A stretch of 64,000 nt of DNA, from NCBI RefSeq assembly GCF_900116255.1, contig NZ_FPAI01000010.1, positions 36,117-100,116 on the forward strand, read 5' to 3'. This DNA comes from Halolactibacillus miurensis (GTDB lineage Bacteria; Bacillota; Bacilli; Bacillales; Amphibacillaceae). Below, piece after piece: positions 27,575 to 36,144 of this stretch. The notes under the pieces were generated by a model. The model saw nothing but the letters and a program-made list of their open reading frames with translations. It searched no databases and was not told the DNA's origin. The translations under genes were made by a program, and so were the position numbers. The stretch's first letter is position 1. Every line of letters starts with the position of its first letter.

Positions 27575-28468
27575 ATGAATATTGAAAAAATTAAATACTT
27601 CATTGATCTCGTAGAATGTAAAAATTTCACTGAAACAGCGAAAAAGAATTTTGTCTCTCAAACGACCATTAGTCAACAAATAGCCTCGATTGAAAAAGCG
27701 TTTGATCTTAAGCTTATTGATAGGAAACATATGCCGATAGAACCGACCTCAGCTGGGTGGACGTTCTATCGAGAGGCGCTCGTCATTTGGAAACAATATA
27801 ACCGTATGCAGAAGACAATGTTAGATTTTAAACGGAATCAGCCACAATTACTAAGCGTGGCGTATACGACGATGACGGATATTCAGAGCCTATTACCTCA
27901 TATGCCAAAGGTAAACGAGAAACATCCTAATATGAGATTAGATTTAACAAAAGTGACGTTAAAAGATATGACGGCATATCTAGAAAAAGGTCTCTATGAT
28001 CTAGCGATCGCCGTTGATTCAGCCTTTGTAGGCAATGATCAGATTGTTACCCAGACACTCTACAGTGGAAGGTATTGTGCGGTTGTCAATCGAAAGCATC
28101 CACTGTTTAACCATGAGACCATCTCTAAGGAGGAGCTCTATAAGCATCCTTTAATTATGTTGCATTCGAATACGATTGGGAATACGTATCATTTGATGAT
28201 TGAGCATGCGATTGAAGATGGCTATGAGCCGAATATTGTTCGAACAGTCGAAGATGTTGAAACAGAACTTTTCCATATCCTTACGGATCAGGTCATTGGA
28301 TTTTTCCCTGATAACTATCAACTCAATCACTCAAACGACGAACTGAGGCTGATTCCTCTCAAAGATTCAAAGCATACATTTAAGATAGTAATCGGTTATT
28401 TAAAAGGCAATGATAACCCAGCACTAACCTCATTTATGAACGGTATGCCGGATTGGTTTTCCCAATAG
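27575..28468 (+). CDS. LysR family transcriptional regulator
   Basis: A 297-residue regulator with the LysR winged HTH (MNIEKIKYFIDLVECKNFTETA, FVSQTTISQQIASIEKAF) and a periplasmic-binding-like effector domain. The start is the ATG at 27575, with GGAGGCG 6 nt upstream; an in-frame ATG at 27560 lies before that site. An imperfect inverted repeat, GGCCATGCTT-N4-AGTATGGGCC (27499-27522), upstream may be an autoregulatory site. The next gene, 82 nt downstream in the same direction, encodes an NAD(P)-binding reductase and is the likely target. Confidence 0.9.
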   Translation: MNIEKIKYFIDLVECKNFTETAKKNFVSQTTISQQIASIEKAFDLKLIDRKHMPIEPTSAGWTFYREALVIWKQYNRMQKTMLDFKRNQPQLLSVAYTTMTDIQSLLPHMPKVNEKHPNMRLDLTKVTLKDMTAYLEKGLYDLAIAVDSAFVGNDQIVTQTLYSGRYCAVVNRKHPLFNHETISKEELYKHPLIMLHSNTIGNTYHLMIEHAIEDGYEPNIVRTVEDVETELFHILTDQVIGFFPDNYQLNHSNDELRLIPLKDSKHTFKIVIGYLKGNDNPALTSFMNGMPDWFSQ

Positions 28469-28550
28469 GCTATGGGATTTTTATATTAGATTATGTTCAA
28501 TGCTTCACGTAGTATGGAGTTATCAATCATTTTAAAAAGGAGAGAGTGTT

Positions 28551-29492
28551 ATGGGGAAATTATTATTAACAGGTGTTGACGGAAATTTAGGCGCACAAGC
28601 AGCGGCATACTTAGTCGATTTGGTAGACAATGATCAGCTTATTTTTTGTGGGTATAACCCTGAAGCTTTGAAAAGTTATGCCGAACAAGGGATTGAAACA
28701 CATGTGACGAATTTCAACAAAAAGGACGGGCTTGTCGATGCTTTTCGTGGGGCAGATAAGTTAGCGTTAATTTCAATGCCTTTCGTAGGAGAAAAACGTC
28801 AACAAGCGCATCGACATGTGGTGGATGCGGCAAAAGAAGCGGGCGTTAAACAAATCATTTATACATCTTTAGTGAATGCAGGCGATGAAACAAATCCTAG
28901 CGTGGAAAAAATCGATCATATTTACACAGAAGACTATATCAAAAGTGTCGGACTAGATTATATTTTCTTGCGCAATTCGCAGTATGCAGAAGCGATGATT
29001 ACGAATTACTTTACCTTTGTGAAAGGTGATGGCGTATTAAAAAACAGCCAAGGCGACGGACAAATGGCTTATATCTCACGTAAAGACTGTGCGAAGGCGG
29101 TCGCGTATGCGTTACAATCGACTGATTACCACGAGGCTACACTAGACATTAATGGGGCTGAGTTAATGACCATGACAGAATTTGTGGCGATCGGTAATCG
29201 CGTCACAGGTGAAAACGTCTCATATGAAGCCATTACCGATGAAGAAAATTATGCGATTTTTGATGCGATGGGTGTTCCTAGAACAACAGAAGGTAAATTT
29301 AAAAAGGATTCAGAAGCTCCTTTCTCATCTGAAGGCATGGTCACTTTCGCCCAAGCGATTAGATTAGGGAAAATGGATGTGTATACAGATGACTTTAAAC
29401 AGCTGACAGGTGATAAGCCGATGACAGTCGAGCATATGTTTACTCATGCAGAACAATTCCAAGTCGGTGAGCGTCACTCAAAAGACGATTAA
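28551..29492 (+). CDS. NmrA-like NAD(P)-binding oxidoreductase (quinone reductase type 2-like)
   Basis: A 313-residue atypical short-chain dehydrogenase. The N-terminal nucleotide-binding motif is TGVDGNLGAQ, followed by an NmrA/QOR2-type Rossmann fold (KQIIYTSLVNAG, YIFLRNSQYAEAM, AYISRKDCAKAVA). Relatives reduce quinones or act as NADP sensors. AAAGGAGAG precedes the ATG. It follows a LysR regulator and is followed by a terminator. The substrate cannot be told. Confidence 0.85.
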   Translation: MGKLLLTGVDGNLGAQAAAYLVDLVDNDQLIFCGYNPEALKSYAEQGIETHVTNFNKKDGLVDAFRGADKLALISMPFVGEKRQQAHRHVVDAAKEAGVKQIIYTSLVNAGDETNPSVEKIDHIYTEDYIKSVGLDYIFLRNSQYAEAMITNYFTFVKGDGVLKNSQGDGQMAYISRKDCAKAVAYALQSTDYHEATLDINGAELMTMTEFVAIGNRVTGENVSYEAITDEENYAIFDAMGVPRTTEGKFKKDSEAPFSSEGMVTFAQAIRLGKMDVYTDDFKQLTGDKPMTVEHMFTHAEQFQVGERHSKDD

Positions 29493-29498
29493 TACATG

Positions 29499-29543
29499 AG
29501 CACCCTTTAGTAAAGCCGCATAGCTTTGCTAAAGGGTGCTTTT
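29499..29543 (+). terminator. Terminator after NmrA-like gene
   Basis: An 18-bp inverted repeat with one mismatch (AGCACCCTTTAGTAAAGC and GCTTTGCTAAAGGGTGCT) with a 6-nt loop, followed by TTTCTT. Confidence 0.9.
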
Positions 29544-29737
29544 CTTATAACATAGGAAAGTATAAAAATGTCGTTGATATAGCAGGCGTTATAACGTTAG
29601 TATGTGTTTAAATGTGCGTTTGCCTCTGGTAAAATGATCTTGAGTCATGTAGATTGCTCTAACTTATTGGTTTAGTCACTCATAAGTATAGCGGATTTAT
29701 ATGGCTTTTTTTATATTTCATAAGATCATGCCTGTCA

Positions 29738-29947
29738 TTTTACAACAGACCAAAAGAGTATGTAGAGGTAAATGACGGAACAAAAACAACGCACATTGGT
29801 GTTAGTACTGAAGTTAAAATTATTGAGTCACTAAATGCGTTAATAATGAGCCATTTAGAAAACGAGCGATATGTTAAAGTAGTTAAACAAAGACCAAAGG
29901 AATATAAAGTAACTGATGATTTTTTGGGAAATATATTAATGAACTAA
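29738..29947 (+). pseudogene. Unrecognised open frame without a start, possible gene remnant
   Basis: A 69-codon open stretch (FYNRPKEYVEVNDG... to FLGNILMN then TAA) with protein-like composition but no usable start codon or ribosome binding site in frame. It lies in a stretch (29544-30032) that otherwise holds nothing and next to transposase debris. It may be the 3' end of a lost gene. I do not recognise the family. Confidence 0.3.
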
Positions 29948-30032
29948 GCAGTGGATAGACGACGCTATACTAGACAGTTTCGCTGAGGTTAATTAAACCT
30001 ATGAGGCTCATCACTCGAGGGAGAGGCTACCC

Positions 30033-30176
30033 ATGGAACAAGAGCACGCCAATCGTTCTCGAAAGCATTTGAAGAACAAGTCGTCAAACGATTCTTAGCC
30101 GGAAAAACTAGAAACGAGATTATTAAAGCGTTTGAGGTAGTGTCATCAGCCTTTGATAAGTGGATTCGTCGCCGAT
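30033..30176 (+). pseudogene. IS3-family transposase OrfA remnant (frameshifted)
   Basis: Starting at ATG 30033 (MEQEHANRSRKH), the frame is lost near 30067 and continues in the next frame as FEEQVVKRFLAGKTRNEII, then KAFEVVSSAFDKWIRRR and a TAG. This is the HTH of IS3-type OrfA proteins. A single-base loss in the CATTTG stretch would explain the shift. The protein is also cut short, so it is non-functional. Confidence 0.65.
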
Positions 30177-30226
30177 AGAGAAATCTATTATAAAAATAGG
30201 GGGAATGGATTAAGCATTAGATCAAA

Positions 30227-30535
30227 CGTTCTCTCTCAGCAAAAAGCACACCTCATCGTAATGTCGTCGCAGAAGCAGCATTTAAAACACTAAAAACAGA
30301 ATGTATTTTACGCGAACCATTTGTTTCACAAGAAGCGTTAGCCGTGGGTGCATTTTCAATTGCTCTGCTAAATTTAAAGACAATGCATTCAGGAATGAGT
30401 TTAAGTGCGCTGAGAGAGAAAGTGCCTGTTCTTTCTTTCGCGACGTCGATTAAAACGGCCATGATCCTTAGTGAAAGATTAGTTAAACCGGTTAATCGCA
30501 AACGGGGACAGATCGACGTTTGCTTTACCAGAGAT
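30227..30535 (+). pseudogene. IS3-family transposase OrfB C-terminal remnant
   Basis: The frame reads FSLSAKSTPHRNVVAEAAF, then KTLKTECILREPFVSQEAL, then TMHSGMSLSALREKV. This matches the end of the IS3-type DDE integrase domain (N-x-V-x-E-x-x-F-K-T-L-K-T-E and the H-S-G/A-L...S-P region). The rest of OrfB is missing, so an internal deletion joined OrfA and OrfB pieces. The open frame runs into the 3' end of the convergent oxidase gene. Confidence 0.65.
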
Positions 30536-31606
30536 TAATAGATCGCTTAAAGCTTTACCAACCGCACTACTAAATTTAAATCCATGTCCAGAGAATCCGG
30601 CCGCAATAGCAACATGGCTATAGCTAGGGTGGAGATCAATAATGAATTTTTCATCAGGTGTTTGCGTGTACATACACGTTTTCCCGTAGTTGAGTTCATG
30701 AACATTTGGGAAATACTGATGTAAAAATTGTGTTAAGTCGGTTTGATCTTCTAGTTTCTCGCCAAAGGGCTGTATTGATTGGTTCGGATCTATTGATTCG
30801 CCTCCGTCATGTCTACCTAACTTTAACCCTGCTTGGTTGATACTTGGGAACCCATAATACATGCCAGCGTCAGTATCGAATGAAAAGGCAGGAAACAGCT
30901 GGTGGTTGTATTGTTCTTCATCCGCATCAAACCAGGCAAACGTCTTTCTTACCGGTGTCAAAGGAAGCTCTAAATCTAGCCTTTCAAGGACCTCATTCGA
31001 CCAAGCACCAGCTGAAACAATTAAGGCATTTGCCTGACAGGTGACTTCAGCGGTTTTAACCGTGACTTCATGTTCTTTTACTTCTATATCACTGACCTTA
31101 CTATTCGGAAGAAGAGTCGCTCCGTGTCGTTCTGCCAGTTCTCGGTAAGCTTTAATAGCTTCTTCACAGGCTAACACCCCAGATGTTGGTTCAAAACAAC
31201 CGGTAAAATACTCGGGAATCGTAAGACCTGGCCAGCGCTGTTGAATCGCCTCAGCCTCCATCACTTCTAGTGGTAACGCATAATCATTGGCACTTGAAAT
31301 CGTCGATCGAATAAAGTCAGAATCAGGCTTTCCTACATTTAATACCCCTGTCTGCATAAAGATCTTCTTATCAGACGCTTCTGCTAAATCCTCCCAAAGT
31401 TGCTTTGCTTCAAGCACTAAGGGCACATATTCAGCCCCCTCACCATAAGCATAGCGTATAATTCTTGTCTCACCGTGATGACTACCAGATTGGTGCGGTG
31501 GATCAAACGCATCGATTAATAAGACATTCTTTCCACTTTTAGCTAAATAGTATCCTGCCGCCATACCAACGGATCCGGCGCCAATCACAATCACATCATA
31601 ATGCAT
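30479..31606 (-). CDS. solA: Sarcosine oxidase / N-methyltryptophan oxidase-like flavoenzyme
   Basis: A 375-residue DAO-family FAD enzyme. The N-terminal dinucleotide-binding motif is VIVIGAGSVGMAAGYYL, followed by SGSHHGETRIIRYAYGEG and near the C terminus GKTCMYTQTPDE, whose Cys is the residue that carries covalent FAD in monomeric sarcosine oxidase and SolA. It oxidises N-methyl amino acids, giving formaldehyde and hydrogen peroxide. GGGGGAAGAAACG precedes the ATG. Its 3' end abuts the transposase remnant, but the C terminus looks complete. The exact substrate is unknown. Confidence 0.85.
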   Translation of the reverse strand: MHYDVIVIGAGSVGMAAGYYLAKSGKNVLLIDAFDPPHQSGSHHGETRIIRYAYGEGAEYVPLVLEAKQLWEDLAEASDKKIFMQTGVLNVGKPDSDFIRSTISSANDYALPLEVMEAEAIQQRWPGLTIPEYFTGCFEPTSGVLACEEAIKAYRELAERHGATLLPNSKVSDIEVKEHEVTVKTAEVTCQANALIVSAGAWSNEVLERLDLELPLTPVRKTFAWFDADEEQYNHQLFPAFSFDTDAGMYYGFPSINQAGLKLGRHDGGESIDPNQSIQPFGEKLEDQTDLTQFLHQYFPNVHELNYGKTCMYTQTPDEKFIIDLHPSYSHVAIAAGFSGHGFKFSSAVGKALSDLLISGKANVDLSPFAINRFN

Positions 31607-31760
31607 CGTTTCTTCCCCCTATGTATTTAATCGGTGACGTTTTAAATTGTCGCTTCAGCCTGATAGAGTGCTGGCTGTAAACGTCGCCTAATCGTTTCTG
31701 TTTAATCATCATTGTATCATACGCATACTTGTATCTTGACACAGTATGCTTTTCCCTCTG

Positions 31761-31997
31761 TCATCAAATGAAAAAGTTGACCCAGACGATACGGCCATTG
31801 TTCATCGTTAACAAACAGCTGAAACAGGTGACATTGTGATTGCGGTGATTGATGATGAGGCAACTATGAAACGTTATAACCCAATGGGCTCGCAAGTGAT
31901 TCTCCAATCAGAGAATCATGCGTATGAACCCATTTTAATGGACAGTGAGGATGTGAAGATTAACGGAAAAGTCATCGGTGTACTAAAAGGAAAGTGA
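31761..31997 (+). pseudogene. LexA-like S24 peptidase C-terminal remnant
   Basis: The frame reads DDTAIVHR, TAA stop (31809-31811), QTAETGDIVIAVIDDEA, then TMKRYNPMGSQVILQ and KVIGVLKGK before TGA. This matches the C-terminal half of LexA-type proteins, including the region of the catalytic Lys (TMKRY). The stop replaces a Gln expected in VRQQTAE. The N-terminal HTH and the catalytic Ser region are missing. Confidence 0.7.
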
Positions 31998-32004
31998 TAC
32001 GTTT

Positions 32005-32050
32005 AATAAGGCTCGGGGCATGGGAGAAACGGTGCCCCGAGCCTTATTTT
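32005..32050 (+). terminator. Terminator after LexA-like remnant
   Basis: A perfect 16-bp inverted repeat (AATAAGGCTCGGGGCA and its complement), 12-nt loop, then TTTTGA. A functional terminator left behind a dead gene supports the view that a complete transcription unit once existed here. Confidence 0.88.
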
Positions 32051-32134
32051 TGATGACATGCTTCTTTAAAAACCGTTCGGTGAACAGTCGTGGACTTTCA
32101 CTTGTCCATTTCGTCATTAAGAAAGACTAACGAA

Positions 32135-32167
32135 AAGAACCTTGCCAAATGAACAAGCAAGGTTCTT
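32135..32167 (-). terminator. Terminator of the GH31 alpha-xylosidase-like gene
   Basis: An 11-bp inverted repeat, AAGAACCTTGC and its complement, with an 11-nt loop; on the minus strand a TTTTCGTT tract follows. Confidence 0.7.
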
Positions 32168-32244
32168 CTAGTCGGTTATATTAAATTGAGCTGACGACTA
32201 AGTGATTGGCTTAGTTATTAGCAAAAGCTTAAACAGTCGTCACA

Positions 32245-34239
32245 TTAAATTTTACCGATAAGATAAGGTTGTTTACCGTCTCGTAAGAAGATAGGGATCG
32301 TGTCTATACTTGCGATTACCTTTTGCCACTGACCACCTTCAAATACTTGACCCGTTTGTGCGTCTGTCCATACAGCTCCCTTTGGTAAGAATACGTGACG
32401 CTCAGTCGCATACGCTTCTACTATTGGGGCGACTAAAATGTCCGGACCGTACATATATTGCGTGTCTAAATCCCATGCTTCTTTCTCATCAGGAAACTCA
32501 TAAAACATGGGACGTATCACGGGTGCACCTACTTTATGGGCTTCTTTCATGAGTTGTCTTGTATAATCACGCATGTCCTCGCGTATAGCAATGAATTTTT
32601 TCATAATCTGATAATTTTCTTCGCCGTAACTCCAAACTTCATTCGGTGCGCCTGTCCATTCTGTCGGTTCACCGTCGGCTTTAAATAGCTCTTCATGTGG
32701 CATGCGACTGCCATGTAACCGCATGACCGGACAAAATGTCCCGAATTGGAACCAGCGAATAAGCAAGTTTTGAAAATCCTTGTCGTAAATATTGCCACCG
32801 TGGAAACCACCAATGTCGGTCGTCCACCACGGAATACCCGACAAGCCCATATGGAGTCCTGCGACAATTTGGTTGCGGAAGTCTTGGTAGGTTGAGTGAA
32901 TATCACCGGACCAAACTAACGTACCGTATTGTTGACTACCAGCCCATGCACATCGCACCAAGTTCACGATGTCGGATTGCCCATTACTTTGTTGTCCTTC
33001 ATAAAAACCTCTGGCGTATTCTCTAGGATAGATATTTCCTTGTTGCAGCACGCTTCCTTCATAATACCGATAATTATCAAAATCATAGGTAGAAAATTCA
33101 GGTTCGGCTTCATCTAACCAAAACAATTTAATCCCATGTCTGCCGTAATGCTCTTGACATTTTTCCCACACATATTTTCTTGCTTCTGGATTCGTCGCAT
33201 CATAAAACACATTGTTGCCATGAAAACTCATTTGAACGTTAAGGCCACGGTCTGTTTGGACTAAGAGTCCTTTTTGGTGCATATCTTGGAAGTTTTCACT
33301 ACGCCAATCTATTTGTGGCCAAATAGAGACCATGACTTCCATCCCGTATGAACGTAATTCATCTACCATCGCTTTAGGATCTGGAAAGGATGCTTCATCG
33401 AAGCAGAAATCTCCACAACGTGGCCAGTGGTAATAATCGATGACAAAAACATCGACAGGAATGTTACGACGGTGGTATTCTCTAGCGATCTCGAGGACTT
33501 GCGCTTGATTATGATACCGCAATTTACATTGCCAGAATCCTAATCCATATTCAGGCATCATCGGCGCGCGCCCTGTAACAGCGCTATATTGTTCTTCGAT
33601 CTTTGCTGGGGTATCTCCAACGGTCAGCCAATAATCTAATTGCTTTGTACTGTCAGCACGCCATTCCGTTGTATTGTTACCAAACGACACGCTGCCAATC
33701 GCTGGGTTATGCCAAAAGAAGCCGTAACCAAGATTAGAGACATAAAAAGGGATAGAAGCTTGAGAGTTGCGGTGGGCTAATTCGATATTACACCCTTTTA
33801 AATCTAGTAGGTCTTGTTGATACTGTCCCATCCCGTATATTTTTTCATTTGGATTAGCTTCAAATGTGGCTTTTAAGCGGAAATCACCACCAATATGCGC
33901 TTTAAAGAAACGGGCTTTACGAACAAGCGCGCCTCCACCGTTTATTTCTCTTAAAATTGGCTCTTTCTTATCATTATAGAAAGTAACAACAGCAGCACTG
34001 TTCCAACCTCTCGTGTCAATCGTCGCAGAAATATTACCATTAGTTATGGTAGCGACATCCTCTTGGATCTCAATGGTGGCGGTTGATGCTTGTGGAAGTA
34101 GGGCGCTGCTTTTTAAATCTAACGGGCCATTTGGAACGGACGCGACTCTGAAACTATTTTCTCCCCAGCTCATAATACGTAACGTTTCACCGGCATGATG
34201 GTATTCTAAATATTCTGGTCCTTTTTTGAAAACTGACAT
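32245..34239 (-). CDS. GH31 alpha-xylosidase / alpha-glucosidase (YicI-like)
   Basis: A 664-residue cytoplasmic GH31 enzyme. An N-terminal beta-sandwich (to about 240) precedes the barrel, with GLGFWQCKLRYHNQAQVLEIA, VIDYYHWPRCGDF, the nucleophile Asp in LFWLDEAEPE and the acid/base Asp in LVWSGDIHSTYQ. Motifs of this kind are those of the alpha-xylosidase branch (YicI, XylS), although alpha-glucosidase activity is possible. GGAGGCG precedes the ATG. An AraC regulator lies 84 nt upstream in the same direction and probably controls it. Confidence 0.88.
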   Translation of the reverse strand: MSVFKKGPEYLEYHHAGETLRIMSWGENSFRVASVPNGPLDLKSSALLPQASTATIEIQEDVATITNGNISATIDTRGWNSAAVVTFYNDKKEPILREINGGGALVRKARFFKAHIGGDFRLKATFEANPNEKIYGMGQYQQDLLDLKGCNIELAHRNSQASIPFYVSNLGYGFFWHNPAIGSVSFGNNTTEWRADSTKQLDYWLTVGDTPAKIEEQYSAVTGRAPMMPEYGLGFWQCKLRYHNQAQVLEIAREYHRRNIPVDVFVIDYYHWPRCGDFCFDEASFPDPKAMVDELRSYGMEVMVSIWPQIDWRSENFQDMHQKGLLVQTDRGLNVQMSFHGNNVFYDATNPEARKYVWEKCQEHYGRHGIKLFWLDEAEPEFSTYDFDNYRYYEGSVLQQGNIYPREYARGFYEGQQSNGQSDIVNLVRCAWAGSQQYGTLVWSGDIHSTYQDFRNQIVAGLHMGLSGIPWWTTDIGGFHGGNIYDKDFQNLLIRWFQFGTFCPVMRLHGSRMPHEELFKADGEPTEWTGAPNEVWSYGEENYQIMKKFIAIREDMRDYTRQLMKEAHKVGAPVIRPMFYEFPDEKEAWDLDTQYMYGPDILVAPIVEAYATERHVFLPKGAVWTDAQTGQVFEGGQWQKVIASIDTIPIFLRDGKQPYLIGKI

Positions 34240-34323
34240 AGGACGCCTCCTCTTATTGTTATTAACGTCAATTATAGAGAGTAGACGGTGTTATATCCTT
34301 TATTATCATGTCAAATAGTATGA

Positions 34324-35214
34324 CTATCGTGTCATTTTACGATAGTGTGTTGGCGTCATGCCGGTCACTTTTTTAAAGACAATCGAAAAGTAATTACTGC
34401 TGTCAAAACCGACGTCTAAAGCAATATCAATAATAGGAGAATCAGTGTATTTAAGCTGTTCCATTGCCCGTTTTAAACGGAATTGTGTGACATATTGCAT
34501 CGGTGTGGAATGAAACGATTGTTTGAAAAATCGGCAAAATTGTTCCTTGCTTAAGGATAAGACCTTTGCCATTGTCTCTAAGCTAATGTCATCTTGATAA
34601 TGCTCACTAATGAAGGTGAGAATATTCTTTTTTCTTTCTTCATTTACATCATTAGGTACGATTCCTATGTCACCTAATGGTCTGCCTTCGAGGATCTGAC
34701 ATAACATCAAGAAAAGATAACCTTTCATTTGTGTTTCAGCATAGTTCCGTCTGTTTTGATAGCTTCTTTCAAAAGCATGTAATAAATGGGTGAGAGTCTG
34801 GTTGTTGGGATCGTCTTTTTTGATGACATACGAAGGAATAAACGTCTGATTTAAAAATGGTTCTAATTGAGTTGTTTGAATTTTATCATCGCGCTTACTT
34901 GCGATAAAATCTGGATGAAACACAATAGATGAGAACTGGCATTTTTTATTACTCGAAAGGTAGGCGCCATGAATGATGTTGGGTGGAATTAAAACGATCG
35001 TCTGTTCTTTTGCGACGAACGAGACTTCATTTATGACTAAATCAATGTCTCCTTCTTTTACATAAAACAACTCCGCTTCATTATGCCAATGATTATGAAA
35101 GATAAGTCCTTTTTCGTAATGGGTAACATTTTGATACAATTGTAGCGGAAAAGCTTCGTTTCCGTGCTTTGTTTTTTCTTTAAATTGTAAGATAGGTTGT
35201 GTGCGTGTCTTCAC
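34324..35214 (-). CDS. AraC family transcriptional regulator (cupin + HTH)
   Basis: A 296-residue regulator with an N-terminal cupin sensor (IFHNHWHNEAELFYVKEGDI, VLIPPNIIHGAYL) and a C-terminal AraC HTH pair (MAKVLSLSKEQFCRFFKQSF, IIDIALDVGFDSSNYFSIVFKK). It lies directly upstream of the GH31 alpha-xylosidase-like gene on the same strand and is the natural candidate to activate it in response to the released sugar. AAGGAGT precedes the start. Confidence 0.9.
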   Translation of the reverse strand: MKTRTQPILQFKEKTKHGNEAFPLQLYQNVTHYEKGLIFHNHWHNEAELFYVKEGDIDLVINEVSFVAKEQTIVLIPPNIIHGAYLSSNKKCQFSSIVFHPDFIASKRDDKIQTTQLEPFLNQTFIPSYVIKKDDPNNQTLTHLLHAFERSYQNRRNYAETQMKGYLFLMLCQILEGRPLGDIGIVPNDVNEERKKNILTFISEHYQDDISLETMAKVLSLSKEQFCRFFKQSFHSTPMQYVTQFRLKRAMEQLKYTDSPIIDIALDVGFDSSNYFSIVFKKVTGMTPTHYRKMTR

Positions 35215-35437
35215 GTGATAACTCCTTCACATTATTTGTCTGACATGTATCAACGTCGTATCTTTTAAAATGGAAGTGCTTTCTTAAAATTATAGCTGAT
35301 AGATAATCAAATGAACAACCTTCTTTAGAAGAACGAATGGTATCAGTCGCATTTTATGGATCGTCACGTTACAATGAAAGTAAAGAAGCTCAGACACAGA
35401 AATAAGACAACCTGTGTTATTTAGGGAGGAATGAACG

Positions 35438-35764
35438 ATGCGACGGGTTATTTTTCATATCGATGAACCTGAGAAGTGGCAATTGGCGCTTAATAATGTC
35501 AACAATATGGTTGACTATGCCAATGAAGAAGTGATTGTGTTAGTGAATGGACCGGCTATTAGTGGGTTAGTCAAAACGAGTGAAGTGAGCGATCGACTAA
35601 AACATGTGTTAAATAAAGAAGTGAAAGTGAAAGCGTGTCTGGTGTCATTAACGAATAAAGGCATCAGTCAAACCGATCTTGTGGAAGGCATTGATACTGT
35701 ACCATCAGGTGTTGTCTATTTAAGTGATCAACAACATCACGGGGCAAGTTATATTAAGCCGTAA
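35438..35764 (+). CDS. DsrE/DsrF-like small protein
   Basis: A 108-residue protein resembling the DsrE family (COG1416): VIFHIDEPEKWQLALNNVNN, EEVIVLVNGPAISGLV and a C-terminal VPSGVVYLSDQQHHGASYIKP. Family members form small sulfur-handling or uncharacterised cytoplasmic oligomers. One Cys (in VKACLVSL) is present, at the position where related proteins carry a conserved Cys. GGGAGG precedes the ATG. It is monocistronic. The 35765-36056 stretch downstream holds no gene. Confidence 0.75.
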   Translation: MRRVIFHIDEPEKWQLALNNVNNMVDYANEEVIVLVNGPAISGLVKTSEVSDRLKHVLNKEVKVKACLVSLTNKGISQTDLVEGIDTVPSGVVYLSDQQHHGASYIKP

Positions 35765-36056
35765 TGTATAGAAAGTGAGTAGTAAAGAACTAAAATATAT
35801 GCTTATAAGCACTTTGAAAATATACAAATATCACTAACATTAATCAATTAAATACTCAAGAAATCTAACTGTAAGAGGTGAATCATCACTTCTTATGGTT
35901 TTTTTATTGGGAAAATACAGAAATGAAAAATATGTACCCGCTTTATCTGCATAGCGGTATAATATCAACAGTGTGTTGAGTTATATGACGAGTATCAATA
36001 GTATAAATGTGATGTAACTTTTCCATAAGCCGATTAAATAGATAGAAGTTAAGCTG

Positions 36057-36074
36057 TTCCACATTAATGTGGAA
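36057..36074. promoter_or_regulatory. Perfect 18-bp palindrome upstream of the PRD regulator
   Basis: TTCCACATTAATGTGGAA is a perfect palindrome located 71 bp before the start of the PRD regulator gene. It is a candidate operator for that regulator or for another repressor of the polyol PTS operon. Confidence 0.45.
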
Positions 36075-36144
36075 GAAAGATGTCATGGTTGAAAAAGAAA
36101 GCGTTTACTATAATGAAAGTGTAAAAGGTAAAGGGGACATGGAT

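Noticed and set aside
30253..30501. Minus-strand 82-codon open frame over the transposase remnant
   Set aside because: It is the antisense of the IS3-type OrfB fragment, whose plus-strand translation matches the transposase family.
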